NCBI GenBank assembly: GCA_963788215.1
Contig: CAWBFX010000010.1
Coordinates: 682,001-746,000 of the forward strand
Direction: 5' to 3'
Source: AC-32 sp963788215
Lineage (GTDB): Bacteria > Actinomycetota > Thermoleophilia > Gaiellales > Gaiellaceae
Length of the DNA stretch: 64,000 nucleotides
Below are positions 10,209-18,141 of this stretch, piece after piece. The notes under the pieces were generated by a model. That model had not been told where the DNA came from. It saw only the letters and a program-made list of their open reading frames with translations, and made no database searches. How positions within the stretch are numbered: position 1 is the stretch's first letter; each line of letters starts with the position of its first letter. Made by a program: the position numbers and the translations under genes.

Positions 10209-11252
10209 ATGAACCCGCGCTACCGCGCGACCGCTCGTCGGCACCGCGTGCTGTTCGCGTTGATCATCTTGCTCTGCGCGTTTTTCGGGCTGTCCTCTGC
10301 GCTCGGGTCGCCGAAGCTTTACCGGTCGAACGCGACGCTTTCTTCCAGTCGCTCGACACGGCGCCGGCCAGTTCGGGGCATTCGCCGGCCGCTGCGCAGA
10401 ACCAGGAGATGCTGAACGAGCTGCTCGCCGACCCGCGGCTTCCCGCAGCGAGTCGCGAGCAAGAGCTCGCTCGGCGCGTACCTGAAGACGCACGCCACGT
10501 CGGGCAGCGGGCCCGTCACGATGCTCAAGCGGACGATGAAGGGCGAGCCGACGTACGACGAACGGATCGCGACGGCGCTCGGGCCCAAGCGAGTGACGAT
10601 CGATGCCGTCGGGCTCGGAATTGCTCAAGGTGAGCTTCGAGCGCCGACGCCTGGCTCTCGCCAAGACGACGCTCGCGCGTCCTCCTCAACGATTTCCTGC
10701 AGCGAGCGCGACCGTCTCCAGGGCGCGCGCGCTCAGCGCCGCGATCGACCAGTTCAAGACGGCGCAGACACAACTGCGGACAGGCGCAGACGGACCCTCA
10801 ACAACTACGCACAGCGATCATCCCGGCTCCACGACCACAGCGGCGACCCTGGGATGAAGGCGCTCGTCAACGCGTCAGCTGAACGGCGACGCAGGGACCT
10901 GAGGACAGCGACGACCGCGGTGAACAACGGCCTATTCCGCTAGTCAACGGCAGCGGGGTGCCAGCGACGGCCGCAGGGGTCATCGACAAGGCGAATCTGC
11001 CGGTCGGGCCGACCACCGGTAAGAAACGGGTCGGCGAGCTGACGCTCGTCGGCGCCTTCGTCGGGCGCGCTGATCAGCTTCGGGCTGATCGTGCTGATGA
11101 GCAGGAACCGCGAGGAGCCGCTTCCGGCCACCGGCCCCATCGAGCTCCACGACCGCTCGCCGAACGGCACGGGCGGAGCTCCGGAGCACGAGCCGCCACG
11201 CGAGGTGCGCGCCGGAGAGGCGGGAAGCGGCGAGCGAATACGGCGTGAGTAG
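10209..11252 (+). pseudogene. Wzz-type polysaccharide chain-length protein, broken by several frameshifts
   Basis: The start is ATG 10209, preceded by GGAAGGAG. The N-terminus has a transmembrane segment (VLFALIILLCAFFGLSSAL). Stitching frames gives a coiled-coil-rich periplasmic region (QNQEMLNELL, ERRRLALAKTTL, LSAAIDQFKTAQTQL) and a second membrane segment (LISFGLIVLMS) ending at TAG 11252. This is the two-helix layout of Wzz/YveK proteins, which set polymer length. Frame changes are needed near 10338, 10437, 10618 and 10678 and at more than one later point. Intact neighbours on both sides share overlapping junctions with it. The density is higher than elsewhere, so either a locally bad assembly or true decay is possible. 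Confidence 0.6.
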
Positions 11253-11395
11253 TGACCCGTTGGGGCCTTCTCCTTCTGTTCAGCTTCGTCGCGCTCGGGC
11301 TTAGCCCGATCGAGACGCGCCGCGCCCTGAAGTACTGCGTGTGGGCGGTGGCGCTCGTGATCGCGTACGTCAGCGCCAGGAACCACGCCCTGTGA
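11252..11395 (+). CDS. 47-aa membrane peptide between Wzz-like and O-antigen ligase genes
   Basis: GTG at 11252 overlaps the stop of the Wzz-like gene (TAGTG). The stop at 11395 overlaps the next gene's start (GTGA). The 47-residue product is almost all hydrophobic: GLLLLFSFVALGL, a short polar turn SPIETRR, then CVWAVALVIAYV, which suggests two membrane-spanning segments. The family is not recognised. The tight overlaps on both sides are the main reason to believe it is translated. A role as a small partner of the polymerase or ligase is a guess. Confidence 0.55.
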   Translation: MTRWGLLLLFSFVALGLSPIETRRALKYCVWAVALVIAYVSARNHAL

Positions 11396-12903
11396 CGACG
11401 GCCGTCGAACCACGGTCGTCGGGCCGGCCGCGCGAGCCGGGCGGCGACCTACAGTCGCTCGTCGTGGTCGGCGGGCTCGTGCTCGTCCTGCTGGTCGCGC
11501 AGCTGGTCACGGGCGGCAAGTCGCCGTTCATCTGGGCGCTCGCGCTGATCCTGCTGCCGTTTCTGTTCGCGCAGCGGCCGGCGCTCGGGCCGGTCGTGCT
11601 CCTCGTCGCGGCGCTCGCGATCGAGCAGTTCGGCTACGCCGTCGGTCCGCAATCGGGCGCGGTCACCGCCAAGATCCCGCTCTTCCACGGCATCGGCAGC
11701 TTCCACGTCAACGCCGCGGATCTGCTCCTGCTCGTCCTCCTGGCGGTCGCGGTCGCGAAACGCAGCACCGGCGAGGCCCGCCCTTGGCCGAGGACGCCGC
11801 TCGCGAAGAGCATCTACGTGGTCTTCGGCTTCGTCATGCTCGGCGTCCTGGTCGGAAAGATGCACGGAGGGCAGCTGCGGTACGCCTTCACCGAGACGCG
11901 GCCGTTCGCCTACCTGCTCGCCACTTTCATGCTCTCCTACGCCCTGCTGACGACGCGCTGGGCGATCCGCGCGGTCTTCTGGGCACTCGTCGCGACCGAG
12001 GCGTTCAAGTCCGTGCAGGGCATCCTCCTCTTCAGCGAGGTCCGCCACTACGCCGTGCGCCCGGATGCCGTCCTCGGGCACGAGGAAGGCGTTTTCTTCG
12101 GGCTGTTCGTGCTGCTGACGATGGCGCTCTGGATCTTCGACGTCCCGATGGGCCGGCTGCGCAAGACCGCCACGTGGCTGACGCCGCTGGTCGTCGCCGC
12201 GGATCTCGCGAACACCCGCAGGGCGGCGTGGCTCGTTCTCGCCGGAGGCCTGATCACGCTCCTGGCGGTGGCCTACCGGGTACTGCCTCACCGCCGGCCG
12301 CTGGTCGGGAAGATCGCGGGCGCGATCGCGATCGGGCTGATGGTCTACCTGCCCGCCTACTGGAACAAGAGCGGCGGCCTCGCCCAGCCGGCCCGCGCGA
12401 TCCACTCGGTGATCAAGCCCTCGCAGCGCGACGCCTCCTCCGACCTCTACCGGATCCAGGAGGACGCCAACCTCCAGATCAACATCCGCGAGGGCAAGCC
12501 GCTCGGCCGCGGATTCGGCGTGCCCATCGACTACGTGCTCCCGATCCAGGACATCAGCTCCATCGACCCCCTGATCAAGTACATCCCGCACAACGGGATC
12601 CTCTACGTCCTCATGCGCATGGGCGTCCTCGGCGGGATCGCGTTCTGGAGCATGATCGGCATCGCGATCATCGGGGCCTGCCGCCTCGCGCGCTCTCACG
12701 ACCGGGAGCTCGCGATGATCGGAGCGCTGACGGCCGCGCTGGTCGTCGCGTACGTCTTCGAGGGCGCCACCGACCAGGGCTTCTTCTACTACCGCGTCGC
12801 GTTCGTGATCGGGACGTTCCTCGGCCTCTGCGAGGCTGCCCGGCAGCTGGATCTTGCGGGATCTACCCGAACGGGCAGTGCCGTTGCCGAAAAGGCGCGC
12901 TAA
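11392..12903 (+). CDS. O-antigen ligase / polymerase (Wzy-WaaL superfamily) membrane protein
   Basis: About 503 aa with ten or more hydrophobic segments and a large periplasmic loop (about residues 320-400, containing REGKPLGRGFG). This is the shape of O-antigen ligase / Wzy polymerases that join undecaprenyl-linked oligosaccharides. GTG 11392 is chosen because it overlaps the preceding 47-aa ORF stop by 4 bp (GTGA). An upstream in-frame GTG at 11341 would run through that ORF. It sits between chain-length and flippase genes, so it is the likely polymerase of a Wzx/Wzy pathway. Its TAA stop lies inside the -10 box proposed for the next gene. Confidence 0.8.
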   Translation: MTTAVEPRSSGRPREPGGDLQSLVVVGGLVLVLLVAQLVTGGKSPFIWALALILLPFLFAQRPALGPVVLLVAALAIEQFGYAVGPQSGAVTAKIPLFHGIGSFHVNAADLLLLVLLAVAVAKRSTGEARPWPRTPLAKSIYVVFGFVMLGVLVGKMHGGQLRYAFTETRPFAYLLATFMLSYALLTTRWAIRAVFWALVATEAFKSVQGILLFSEVRHYAVRPDAVLGHEEGVFFGLFVLLTMALWIFDVPMGRLRKTATWLTPLVVAADLANTRRAAWLVLAGGLITLLAVAYRVLPHRRPLVGKIAGAIAIGLMVYLPAYWNKSGGLAQPARAIHSVIKPSQRDASSDLYRIQEDANLQINIREGKPLGRGFGVPIDYVLPIQDISSIDPLIKYIPHNGILYVLMRMGVLGGIAFWSMIGIAIIGACRLARSHDRELAMIGALTAALVVAYVFEGATDQGFFYYRVAFVIGTFLGLCEAARQLDLAGSTRTGSAVAEKAR

Positions 12904-12906
12904 GGT
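12901..12906 (+). promoter_or_regulatory. -10 box of leaderless promoter for the acyltransferase gene
   Basis: TAAGGT includes the TAA stop of the polymerase gene and lies exactly 6 nt before ATG 12913. TAAGGT is a strong -10 form in leaderless actinobacterial promoters. It would make the acyltransferase-flippase pair independently transcribed. Confidence 0.5.
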
Positions 12907-12912
12907 CGAAGC

Positions 12913-13572
12913 ATGGACGGTGGTCGACCGTTGAGCGTCGCCGTGGACGGCGTCGGGACCGAGCGCGCTGCCGCGCCGGCCAAGTTCGAGCCCGCTGACA
13001 AGACCGGGCGGCTCAAGCTGTTCATGGTCCGCGCGCTCAACTACCTGACGAACCACGTGGTCTGCCACGTTCCGAGCTTCCATCTCCGCCACGCGTGGTA
13101 CCGGCGCGTGCTCGGGATCAGCCTCGGCCGGGGTGCCGTCGTTCACCTCGGCTGCTACGTGTGGTTCTACGGCCCAGGCCAGCTGCGGCGCGACGGGCTC
13201 GTGATCGGAGCGCATACGCGGATCAACCGCGACTGCTGCCTCGACGCCCGCGGCTCGCTGCGCATCGGCGAGAACGTCAGCATCTCGCCCGAGGTCACGA
13301 TCTTGACCGCGTACCATCCGATCGACGACCCCGAGTTCCGCGTCGCGACCCGGCCGATCGAGATCGACGACTACGCCTTCGTCGGCACGAGGGCGACGAT
13401 CCTGGCCGGAGTGCGGATCGGCCGAGGCGCCGTCGTCGGTGCGGGAGCGGTCGTCACTCGCGACGTCCCGCCGCTCGCGGTCGTCGCCGGCGTGCCCGCA
13501 CGCCAGGTCGGCACGCGCCCGGAAGAAGCGCTCCGCTACGTCCTCGACCAGCCGCCGTCTCTTTTTGAGTAG
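12913..13572 (+). CDS. Hexapeptide-repeat acyltransferase (WcaF/LacA-like)
   Basis: This 219-aa protein has left-handed beta-helix repeats: AHTRINRDCCLDARGSLRIG, then GENVSISPEVTI, then RIGRGAVVGAGAVVTRDVP. The histidine of TAYHPIDDPEF matches the catalytic loop of xenobiotic/maltose O-acetyltransferases such as WcaF of colanic acid synthesis. It probably O-acetylates a sugar of the polysaccharide in the cytoplasm using acetyl-CoA. It overlaps the flippase gene by 8 bp and has its own leaderless -10 box. Confidence 0.83.
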   Translation: MDGGRPLSVAVDGVGTERAAAPAKFEPADKTGRLKLFMVRALNYLTNHVVCHVPSFHLRHAWYRRVLGISLGRGAVVHLGCYVWFYGPGQLRRDGLVIGAHTRINRDCCLDARGSLRIGENVSISPEVTILTAYHPIDDPEFRVATRPIEIDDYAFVGTRATILAGVRIGRGAVVGAGAVVTRDVPPLAVVAGVPARQVGTRPEEALRYVLDQPPSLFE

Positions 13573-15115
13573 CGACGCCGCGAGCGTTCCCAGCGGCTCC
13601 CGGGCCGCCGAGGCGAGAGGGGTCGGCCGCAACGTCACCGTGATGGCGGCGGGCCAGCTGATCACGTGGACGATGACGCTGCTCTGGACCCTCGTCGTCC
13701 CGCGCACGCTCGGCCCGGAGGGGCTGGGCACGATCATGGCGGCCTGGTCGATCACCGGGATCCTCGGCGTGGTCCTCGGGCTCGGCACGCGGAACTACCT
13801 CGTCCGCGAGAGCGTCGTCGACCCGGAGGTCGCCCCGCGGCTCGTCGGAACCGCGCTCGTGCTTCGGATCGTGCTCTCGCCGGTCCTGCTCGTCGCCGCC
13901 TTCGCCTACGGTCAGATCGTCGGCTGGGGCCACGAGGCGACGACCGTCCTCTATCTTGCCGCGGCCGCGACGATCTTCGTGCAGATCGCCGAGCCGCTGC
14001 AGGCCGCCTTCCAGTCGCTCGAGCAGATGCAGTACCTCGCCTACTCGGACATCATCAGCAAGTCGGGCCAGGGGCTCGTCGGCATCGTCGTCGTGCTGCT
14101 CGGCGCCGGGACGATCGGCGTCACCGCCTGCTGGGCGGTCATGACCGCCCTCGTGGTCATCCTCGACCTCTACTGGCTCCGCGGCCGGCTCCGTCTCGAC
14201 CTGCACACGAACGTCAGGAGGATGGCGCGGCTGGCGAGGGCAAGCCTTCCGTACTGGGCGTTCGGCCTCTTCTTCATGGTCTATCTCTGGATCGACTTCG
14301 TGATGCTCTCGCTGATGACCAGCTCCGAGGTCGTGGGCTGGTACAGCGTTCCGACGCGTCTCTTCCAGACGATGATGTTCCTGCCCGTGGTGATCGCCAC
14401 CGCGTGGCTGCCGCGCTTCGTTCGCAGCTTCGAGGAGAGCCGCGAGCGGCTCGGCGAGGTCGCGCGCTCGCCGGTCGAGCTCGTCCTGCTGCTGAGCCTG
14501 CCGATCGCCTCGCTGACGATCGTGGCGGCCGACCCGCTGATCGGCCTGCTGTACGGCTCCGCCTACGCCAACTCGGTCCCGGTGATGGTGATTCTCGGCC
14601 TCTGCATCCCGGCGATGTACCTCAACATCATGCTCTCGCAGGTCCTGATCGCGATGAACCGGCAGATGGTCTGGACGTGGGTGATGGCCGCGACGACGGT
14701 CGTGAACCCGCTCTTCAACCTCGTCCTGATTCCGTGGACGCAAGACCGCTACGGCAACGGCGCGATCGGCGCAGGGATCAGCCTCCTCCTCACCGAGCTC
14801 GTCTGCGTCGGCGCGGGCTACGTCCTCATCGGCCGCCTCGTGTTCAACTGGGGCAGCCTGAAGCGGACGACCCTCGGCGTCGGCATCGCCGCTGCGATGT
14901 GGGCGGTCGGCTACGAGCTCGAGCAGGTCGCCGGCTGGGTCCCGGCACTGCTCGCCGCGGCCCTGACCTTCCCGGTGCTCGCGGCGCTCGTGCGGCTCTT
15001 CACCCCCGACGAGATCGCATTGATCCGCTCGGGCCTGCTGAAGGCGCGCAACAAGATCCCGGGCCTGCGACGGACGGTCGCCGCCCCGCCGCGGGAAGCG
15101 CCTCAGTCTCCCTAG
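13565..15115 (+). CDS. Polysaccharide flippase (Wzx/MOP superfamily)
   Basis: About 516 aa with roughly twelve to fourteen membrane helices, starting AAGQLITWTMTLLWTLVVPRTLG and continuing to the C-terminus. This is the standard Wzx / PST oligosaccharide flippase pattern. TTG 13565 overlaps the acyltransferase stop by 8 bp and is the first in-frame start that avoids a long overlap. GTG 13640 or ATG 13643 are alternatives that would remove only a non-conserved lead. It would move lipid-linked repeat units across the membrane for polymerisation by the Wzy-like protein upstream. Confidence 0.83.
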   Translation: MSSDAASVPSGSRAAEARGVGRNVTVMAAGQLITWTMTLLWTLVVPRTLGPEGLGTIMAAWSITGILGVVLGLGTRNYLVRESVVDPEVAPRLVGTALVLRIVLSPVLLVAAFAYGQIVGWGHEATTVLYLAAAATIFVQIAEPLQAAFQSLEQMQYLAYSDIISKSGQGLVGIVVVLLGAGTIGVTACWAVMTALVVILDLYWLRGRLRLDLHTNVRRMARLARASLPYWAFGLFFMVYLWIDFVMLSLMTSSEVVGWYSVPTRLFQTMMFLPVVIATAWLPRFVRSFEESRERLGEVARSPVELVLLLSLPIASLTIVAADPLIGLLYGSAYANSVPVMVILGLCIPAMYLNIMLSQVLIAMNRQMVWTWVMAATTVVNPLFNLVLIPWTQDRYGNGAIGAGISLLLTELVCVGAGYVLIGRLVFNWGSLKRTTLGVGIAAAMWAVGYELEQVAGWVPALLAAALTFPVLAALVRLFTPDEIALIRSGLLKARNKIPGLRRTVAAPPREAPQSP

Positions 15116-15119
15116 CGAG

Positions 15120-16193
15120 CTACTTCTTCGCCGCCAGGTAGTGGCGGCGGACCCAGCTCGCGTAGGCGTTCGCGGGCGCGCCGCTGCCGTAGCTCGACAC
15201 CAGCGACGAGCAATTCCCCCACGTGTCCCACGTCCACGCCATGTAGCCCGTGGCGTGCGCGTCGACCCAGTTCATGAACCTCGCGATGTTCGCGGCGCGG
15301 CAGCTCGAGCCGTCGTAGGTCTCGCCGGTCTCGCCGAAGATCACGGGCACGCGGCTCGCCACGGGCAGGATCGTCCGGTTGAAGCAGGAGACCGACGCGC
15401 ACGTGTTCTTGCCGTAGATGTGCGCCTCCGCGACCAGCTGGTGCCGCGGGTCGTGCGGCCGGTGCGAGAGCCACTGCGAAAGGTCGTTCGCGTAGTTGAT
15501 CCCCGGGATCGAGATCACGCCGCGGTAGCCGGCCTTGCGCATGACAGTGACGGCCTGCTGCATGCCGGCGACGCGATAGTGGCCGACGCTCGGCGAGAAC
15601 GCGGCCTGGCAGCCGCCCTTGAGGAAGCAGTTCGCGTCGACGATCGTCTCGCCCCACGGCGCGAGGATCACCCGCCGGTCGTTCCTGAACGTCCTGGCGA
15701 GGCTCGCCCAGAGCGCGGGCGAGTGGTCGGCATCCGGGCCGGCGGGCTGGTACGACGCCTTGGCGTGCCCGGGCGCGGCCCACATCAGCGAGAGCTCGGC
15801 GTACATGCCGTAGCGGTGCAGAAGCGCGACGTAGCGCACGATGGCGCGCCGGTAGTTCGCGCCGGAGTAAGCGCGCTTGACGCCGTTGATCCCGAGCCAG
15901 CAGCCCTCGTTGATCGGCACGCGGACGGCGTTCACGTGCCAGCCGGCGATCGCCTTGACGGAGGCCGCGTCGCTCGGGCCGTCGAAGACGCCCCAGCCCT
16001 GGACGCACGCGTACTCGCTCCCGGAGCGGTTCACCCCGTGCAGGTGGACGACGCGGCCGCTCGAGTCGAGCACCCGCTTGCCCGAGACGTGGATCGCCGG
16101 CAGGGAACGCGTGCCCGCGCCGGGAGCAGATCCGGCAAACGCGCAAAGCACAAGCACCCCTACGGCGACTGTGAGCATCCTCACCGCAGTCAT
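15120..16193 (-). CDS. Secreted GH5-like glycoside hydrolase without Ig domain or proline linker
   Basis: This 357-aa protein starts at ATG 16193, which is followed directly by a signal peptide (MLTVAVGVLVLCAFAGS). A longer in-frame reading to 16391 has no signal and overlaps the neighbour. The mature part is a (beta/alpha)8 cellulase-type GH5 domain: HLHGVNRSG, GWHVNAVRVPINEGCW, the acid/base region ILAPWGETI, and the nucleophile region VIFGETGETYDGSSC. The acid/base Glu follows Trp-Gly instead of the usual Asn (NEP). It is the plain counterpart of the linker-bearing GH5 enzymes at 22525-29751. Lying inside the polysaccharide locus, it may trim the polymer. Confidence 0.8.
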   Translation of the reverse strand: MTAVRMLTVAVGVLVLCAFAGSAPGAGTRSLPAIHVSGKRVLDSSGRVVHLHGVNRSGSEYACVQGWGVFDGPSDAASVKAIAGWHVNAVRVPINEGCWLGINGVKRAYSGANYRRAIVRYVALLHRYGMYAELSLMWAAPGHAKASYQPAGPDADHSPALWASLARTFRNDRRVILAPWGETIVDANCFLKGGCQAAFSPSVGHYRVAGMQQAVTVMRKAGYRGVISIPGINYANDLSQWLSHRPHDPRHQLVAEAHIYGKNTCASVSCFNRTILPVASRVPVIFGETGETYDGSSCRAANIARFMNWVDAHATGYMAWTWDTWGNCSSLVSSYGSGAPANAYASWVRRHYLAAKK

Positions 16194-16210
16194 CGCCGCG
16201 TCCCAGGGTA

Positions 16211-17392
16211 TCAGCGCTTCGTGCGCACCCATGAATCCGGCCTGAAGGTCCGAAAGCGGTGCAGCGAAGCGGCTTTGCGCAGCACGAACAGGGGCGCGCT
16301 CAGCAGCGAGCGGTAGGCGGAGGCCGGCGCGTGGGCGGCGCGGAAGCCGACGAGGACGTAGACGGGGATCGCGACCAGGGCCAGCGCCCACGGCGCGACC
16401 GACCAGACGGGCAAGAGGCCGAGCGCAGCTAGAAGCGCGGAGACGAGCGTGCCGGCCGCGGCGACCGCGGCCAGGATCCCGAGCGGCGGCACGGCGAGGT
16501 CGACGGCGGCCTCGAGCAGCGCCGGCTCGCGCTTTCGGGCAGCGGCGGAAACCAGTCTTGGGAGCTGCGTCCGCGCGACGTGCAGCTTCCCGCCTTCCCA
16601 GCGGAGCTGCTGGTCGACGGCCGCCTCGCGGCTCGGCGCGGCCGGGCTCTCAACGACCGCGCCGCCGGCGAAGCGCGCCCGCACTCCGGACAGGAGCAGG
16701 CCGATCGAGTACTCGAGGTCCTCGGTCGCGCTGAACGCGTCCCACGGCCGTCGCCGCAGCACGTCGGCCGAGACGAGCATCCCGTTGCCCTGGAGGTTGC
16801 AGCCGAGGCCGAGCACCGCGCGGCCTGCCGGCCGGACCCAGTTGACGAGCCGGAACGCGCCCGCGCGCAGGACGGCCGGGCCCGAGCCGTCGTCGATCAG
16901 GCGCGACTCGGCCTGGGCGGCGCCCGCGCCTTTCTCCAGCGGGCGGACGAGGGCGGCGAGAAAGCCGCGGCCGGCCGTCGAGTCGGCGTCCACGACGGCG
17001 AACGCGTCGAAGCCGGGCTCCCGCGTGAGCAGCTGGTCCATCGCCCAGCGCAGGGCACGGCCCTTGCCGCGCACGTCCGGCACGTCACGCACGAGGACCT
17101 CGGCGCCCGCGCCGCCGGCGACGGTCGCAGTCCGGTCGGTGCAGTTGTCGGCGATCACGATCACCTGGAAGAGCTCGCGCGGGTAGTCCTGGTCGAGCAG
17201 CGAGCGAACGCAACGCGCGATCGAGGCCTCCTCGTCGTGCGCGGGCACGAGCACCGCTACGCGCTTCCCCGGCTCTCCGGCGCCAAGTGGCGGCCGGTAC
17301 CAGAAGGACGCGACCGCGAGGGCGAGCTGGTAGCCGCCGAGGCCGGCCACGACGCCGCCCAGCACCGCGACCACTGCGCCCGCCGCGACCAC
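16211..17392 (-). CDS. Family 2 glycosyltransferase, membrane-anchored
   Basis: This 393-aa protein starts at GTG 17392. It has an N-terminal hydrophobic helix, a GT-A domain (VLVPAHDEEASIARCVRSLL, ADNCTDRTA, the DAD metal site in FAVVDADS, then SATEDLEYSIGL and QQLRWEGGKL like the QxxRW of processive enzymes), and two or three C-terminal membrane segments. It resembles poly-beta-glycan or cellulose-type synthases. It is two bases downstream of the PHP gene's TAA in a five-gene minus-strand operon. Its sugar and product are unknown. Confidence 0.82.
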   Translation of the reverse strand: MVAAGAVVAVLGGVVAGLGGYQLALAVASFWYRPPLGAGEPGKRVAVLVPAHDEEASIARCVRSLLDQDYPRELFQVIVIADNCTDRTATVAGGAGAEVLVRDVPDVRGKGRALRWAMDQLLTREPGFDAFAVVDADSTAGRGFLAALVRPLEKGAGAAQAESRLIDDGSGPAVLRAGAFRLVNWVRPAGRAVLGLGCNLQGNGMLVSADVLRRRPWDAFSATEDLEYSIGLLLSGVRARFAGGAVVESPAAPSREAAVDQQLRWEGGKLHVARTQLPRLVSAAARKREPALLEAAVDLAVPPLGILAAVAAAGTLVSALLAALGLLPVWSVAPWALALVAIPVYVLVGFRAAHAPASAYRSLLSAPLFVLRKAASLHRFRTFRPDSWVRTKR

Positions 17393-17394
17393 GC

Positions 17395-18141
17395 TTATCT
17401 CCTGACCGCGCGCTCGAGCTTCCGCAGCGGCCCACGGACGGCCCGGCGGGCACGCTCGAGCCCGTGTGCCGCCGTCGCCGGCGGCCCGTGCGTGAAGCGC
17501 ATGGCCGAGACGCGCAGCGCGGCGGGCCGGAAGCGGCCGGCGCCGAGCGCCTCATAGACCGCCGCGGGCGAGAGGGCGCCGTCGAGCTCGAGCTCCATCG
17601 CGAGCGGGAAGAACTGGCGCCGCGTGTGGAAGTCGAGCGAGACGAACGGGGCGAGGCCGTGCTCCTGCGAGAGCCGCGGGCCTTCGCGGCTCGGCGCGAC
17701 GCCGTCGTAGTGGCGATTCCAGATCTCGACCGCGGACAGCAGCGGCGCCCACTCGGGCCGGAAGCGTGTGAAGGCGTCGCGCCGCCGCGGGTGGGCCAGC
17801 ACGGCGGCGCAGCCCGCCTTACGCGCGTCCTCGAGTGTCTCGAGGGTCGCGCGCCCGTGGCCGAGATACGGCGCGTCGTCGCCCCAGACCGCGACGTGCA
17901 CGACGTTGTCGGCGTCCTCGTACTCCATGCCGGGAACGAGCAGGATGCGGCCGTCGCCCGCCGCGGCGCAGGCCTCGCGGTAGGCCTGCCAGCGTGCGTC
18001 GTCGAAGCCGCGATCGTGCTCGGCCATCAGGACGACGTCGTACCGGCGCCGCGCGAACGCCTGCGCGAGCGCGTCGAGCGACCACGAGGCGTCGTACGAC
18101 CACTCGGAATGGACGTGCGCGGCGGCGCGGACGGTCGTCAT
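17395..18141 (-). CDS. PHP-domain metal-dependent phosphoesterase-like protein
   Basis: This 248-aa protein begins at ATG 18141, sharing one base with the stop of the ATP-grasp gene (TGATG). The PHP superfamily metal-site motifs are visible: HVHSEWSYD near the N-terminus, MAEHD, GMEYED, LAHPRRRDAF and SLDFHTRRQF. The PHP fold hydrolyses phosphate esters using two or three metal ions. Placed between an ATP-grasp enzyme and a glycosyltransferase, it might act on a phosphorylated precursor or signalling molecule. It is not the PHP domain of a polymerase, as no other polymerase domain is present. Confidence 0.78.
   Translation of the reverse strand: MTTVRAAAHVHSEWSYDASWSLDALAQAFARRRYDVVLMAEHDRGFDDARWQAYREACAAAGDGRILLVPGMEYEDADNVVHVAVWGDDAPYLGHGRATLETLEDARKAGCAAVLAHPRRRDAFTRFRPEWAPLLSAVEIWNRHYDGVAPSREGPRLSQEHGLAPFVSLDFHTRRQFFPLAMELELDGALSPAAVYEALGAGRFRPAALRVSAMRFTHGPPATAAHGLERARRAVRGPLRKLERAVRR

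Noticed and set aside
11449..13788. Long minus-strand open frame of 779 codons
   Set aside because: It is antisense to the polymerase and acyltransferase genes and consists of Asp/Arg/Glu-rich low-complexity sequence with no domain.
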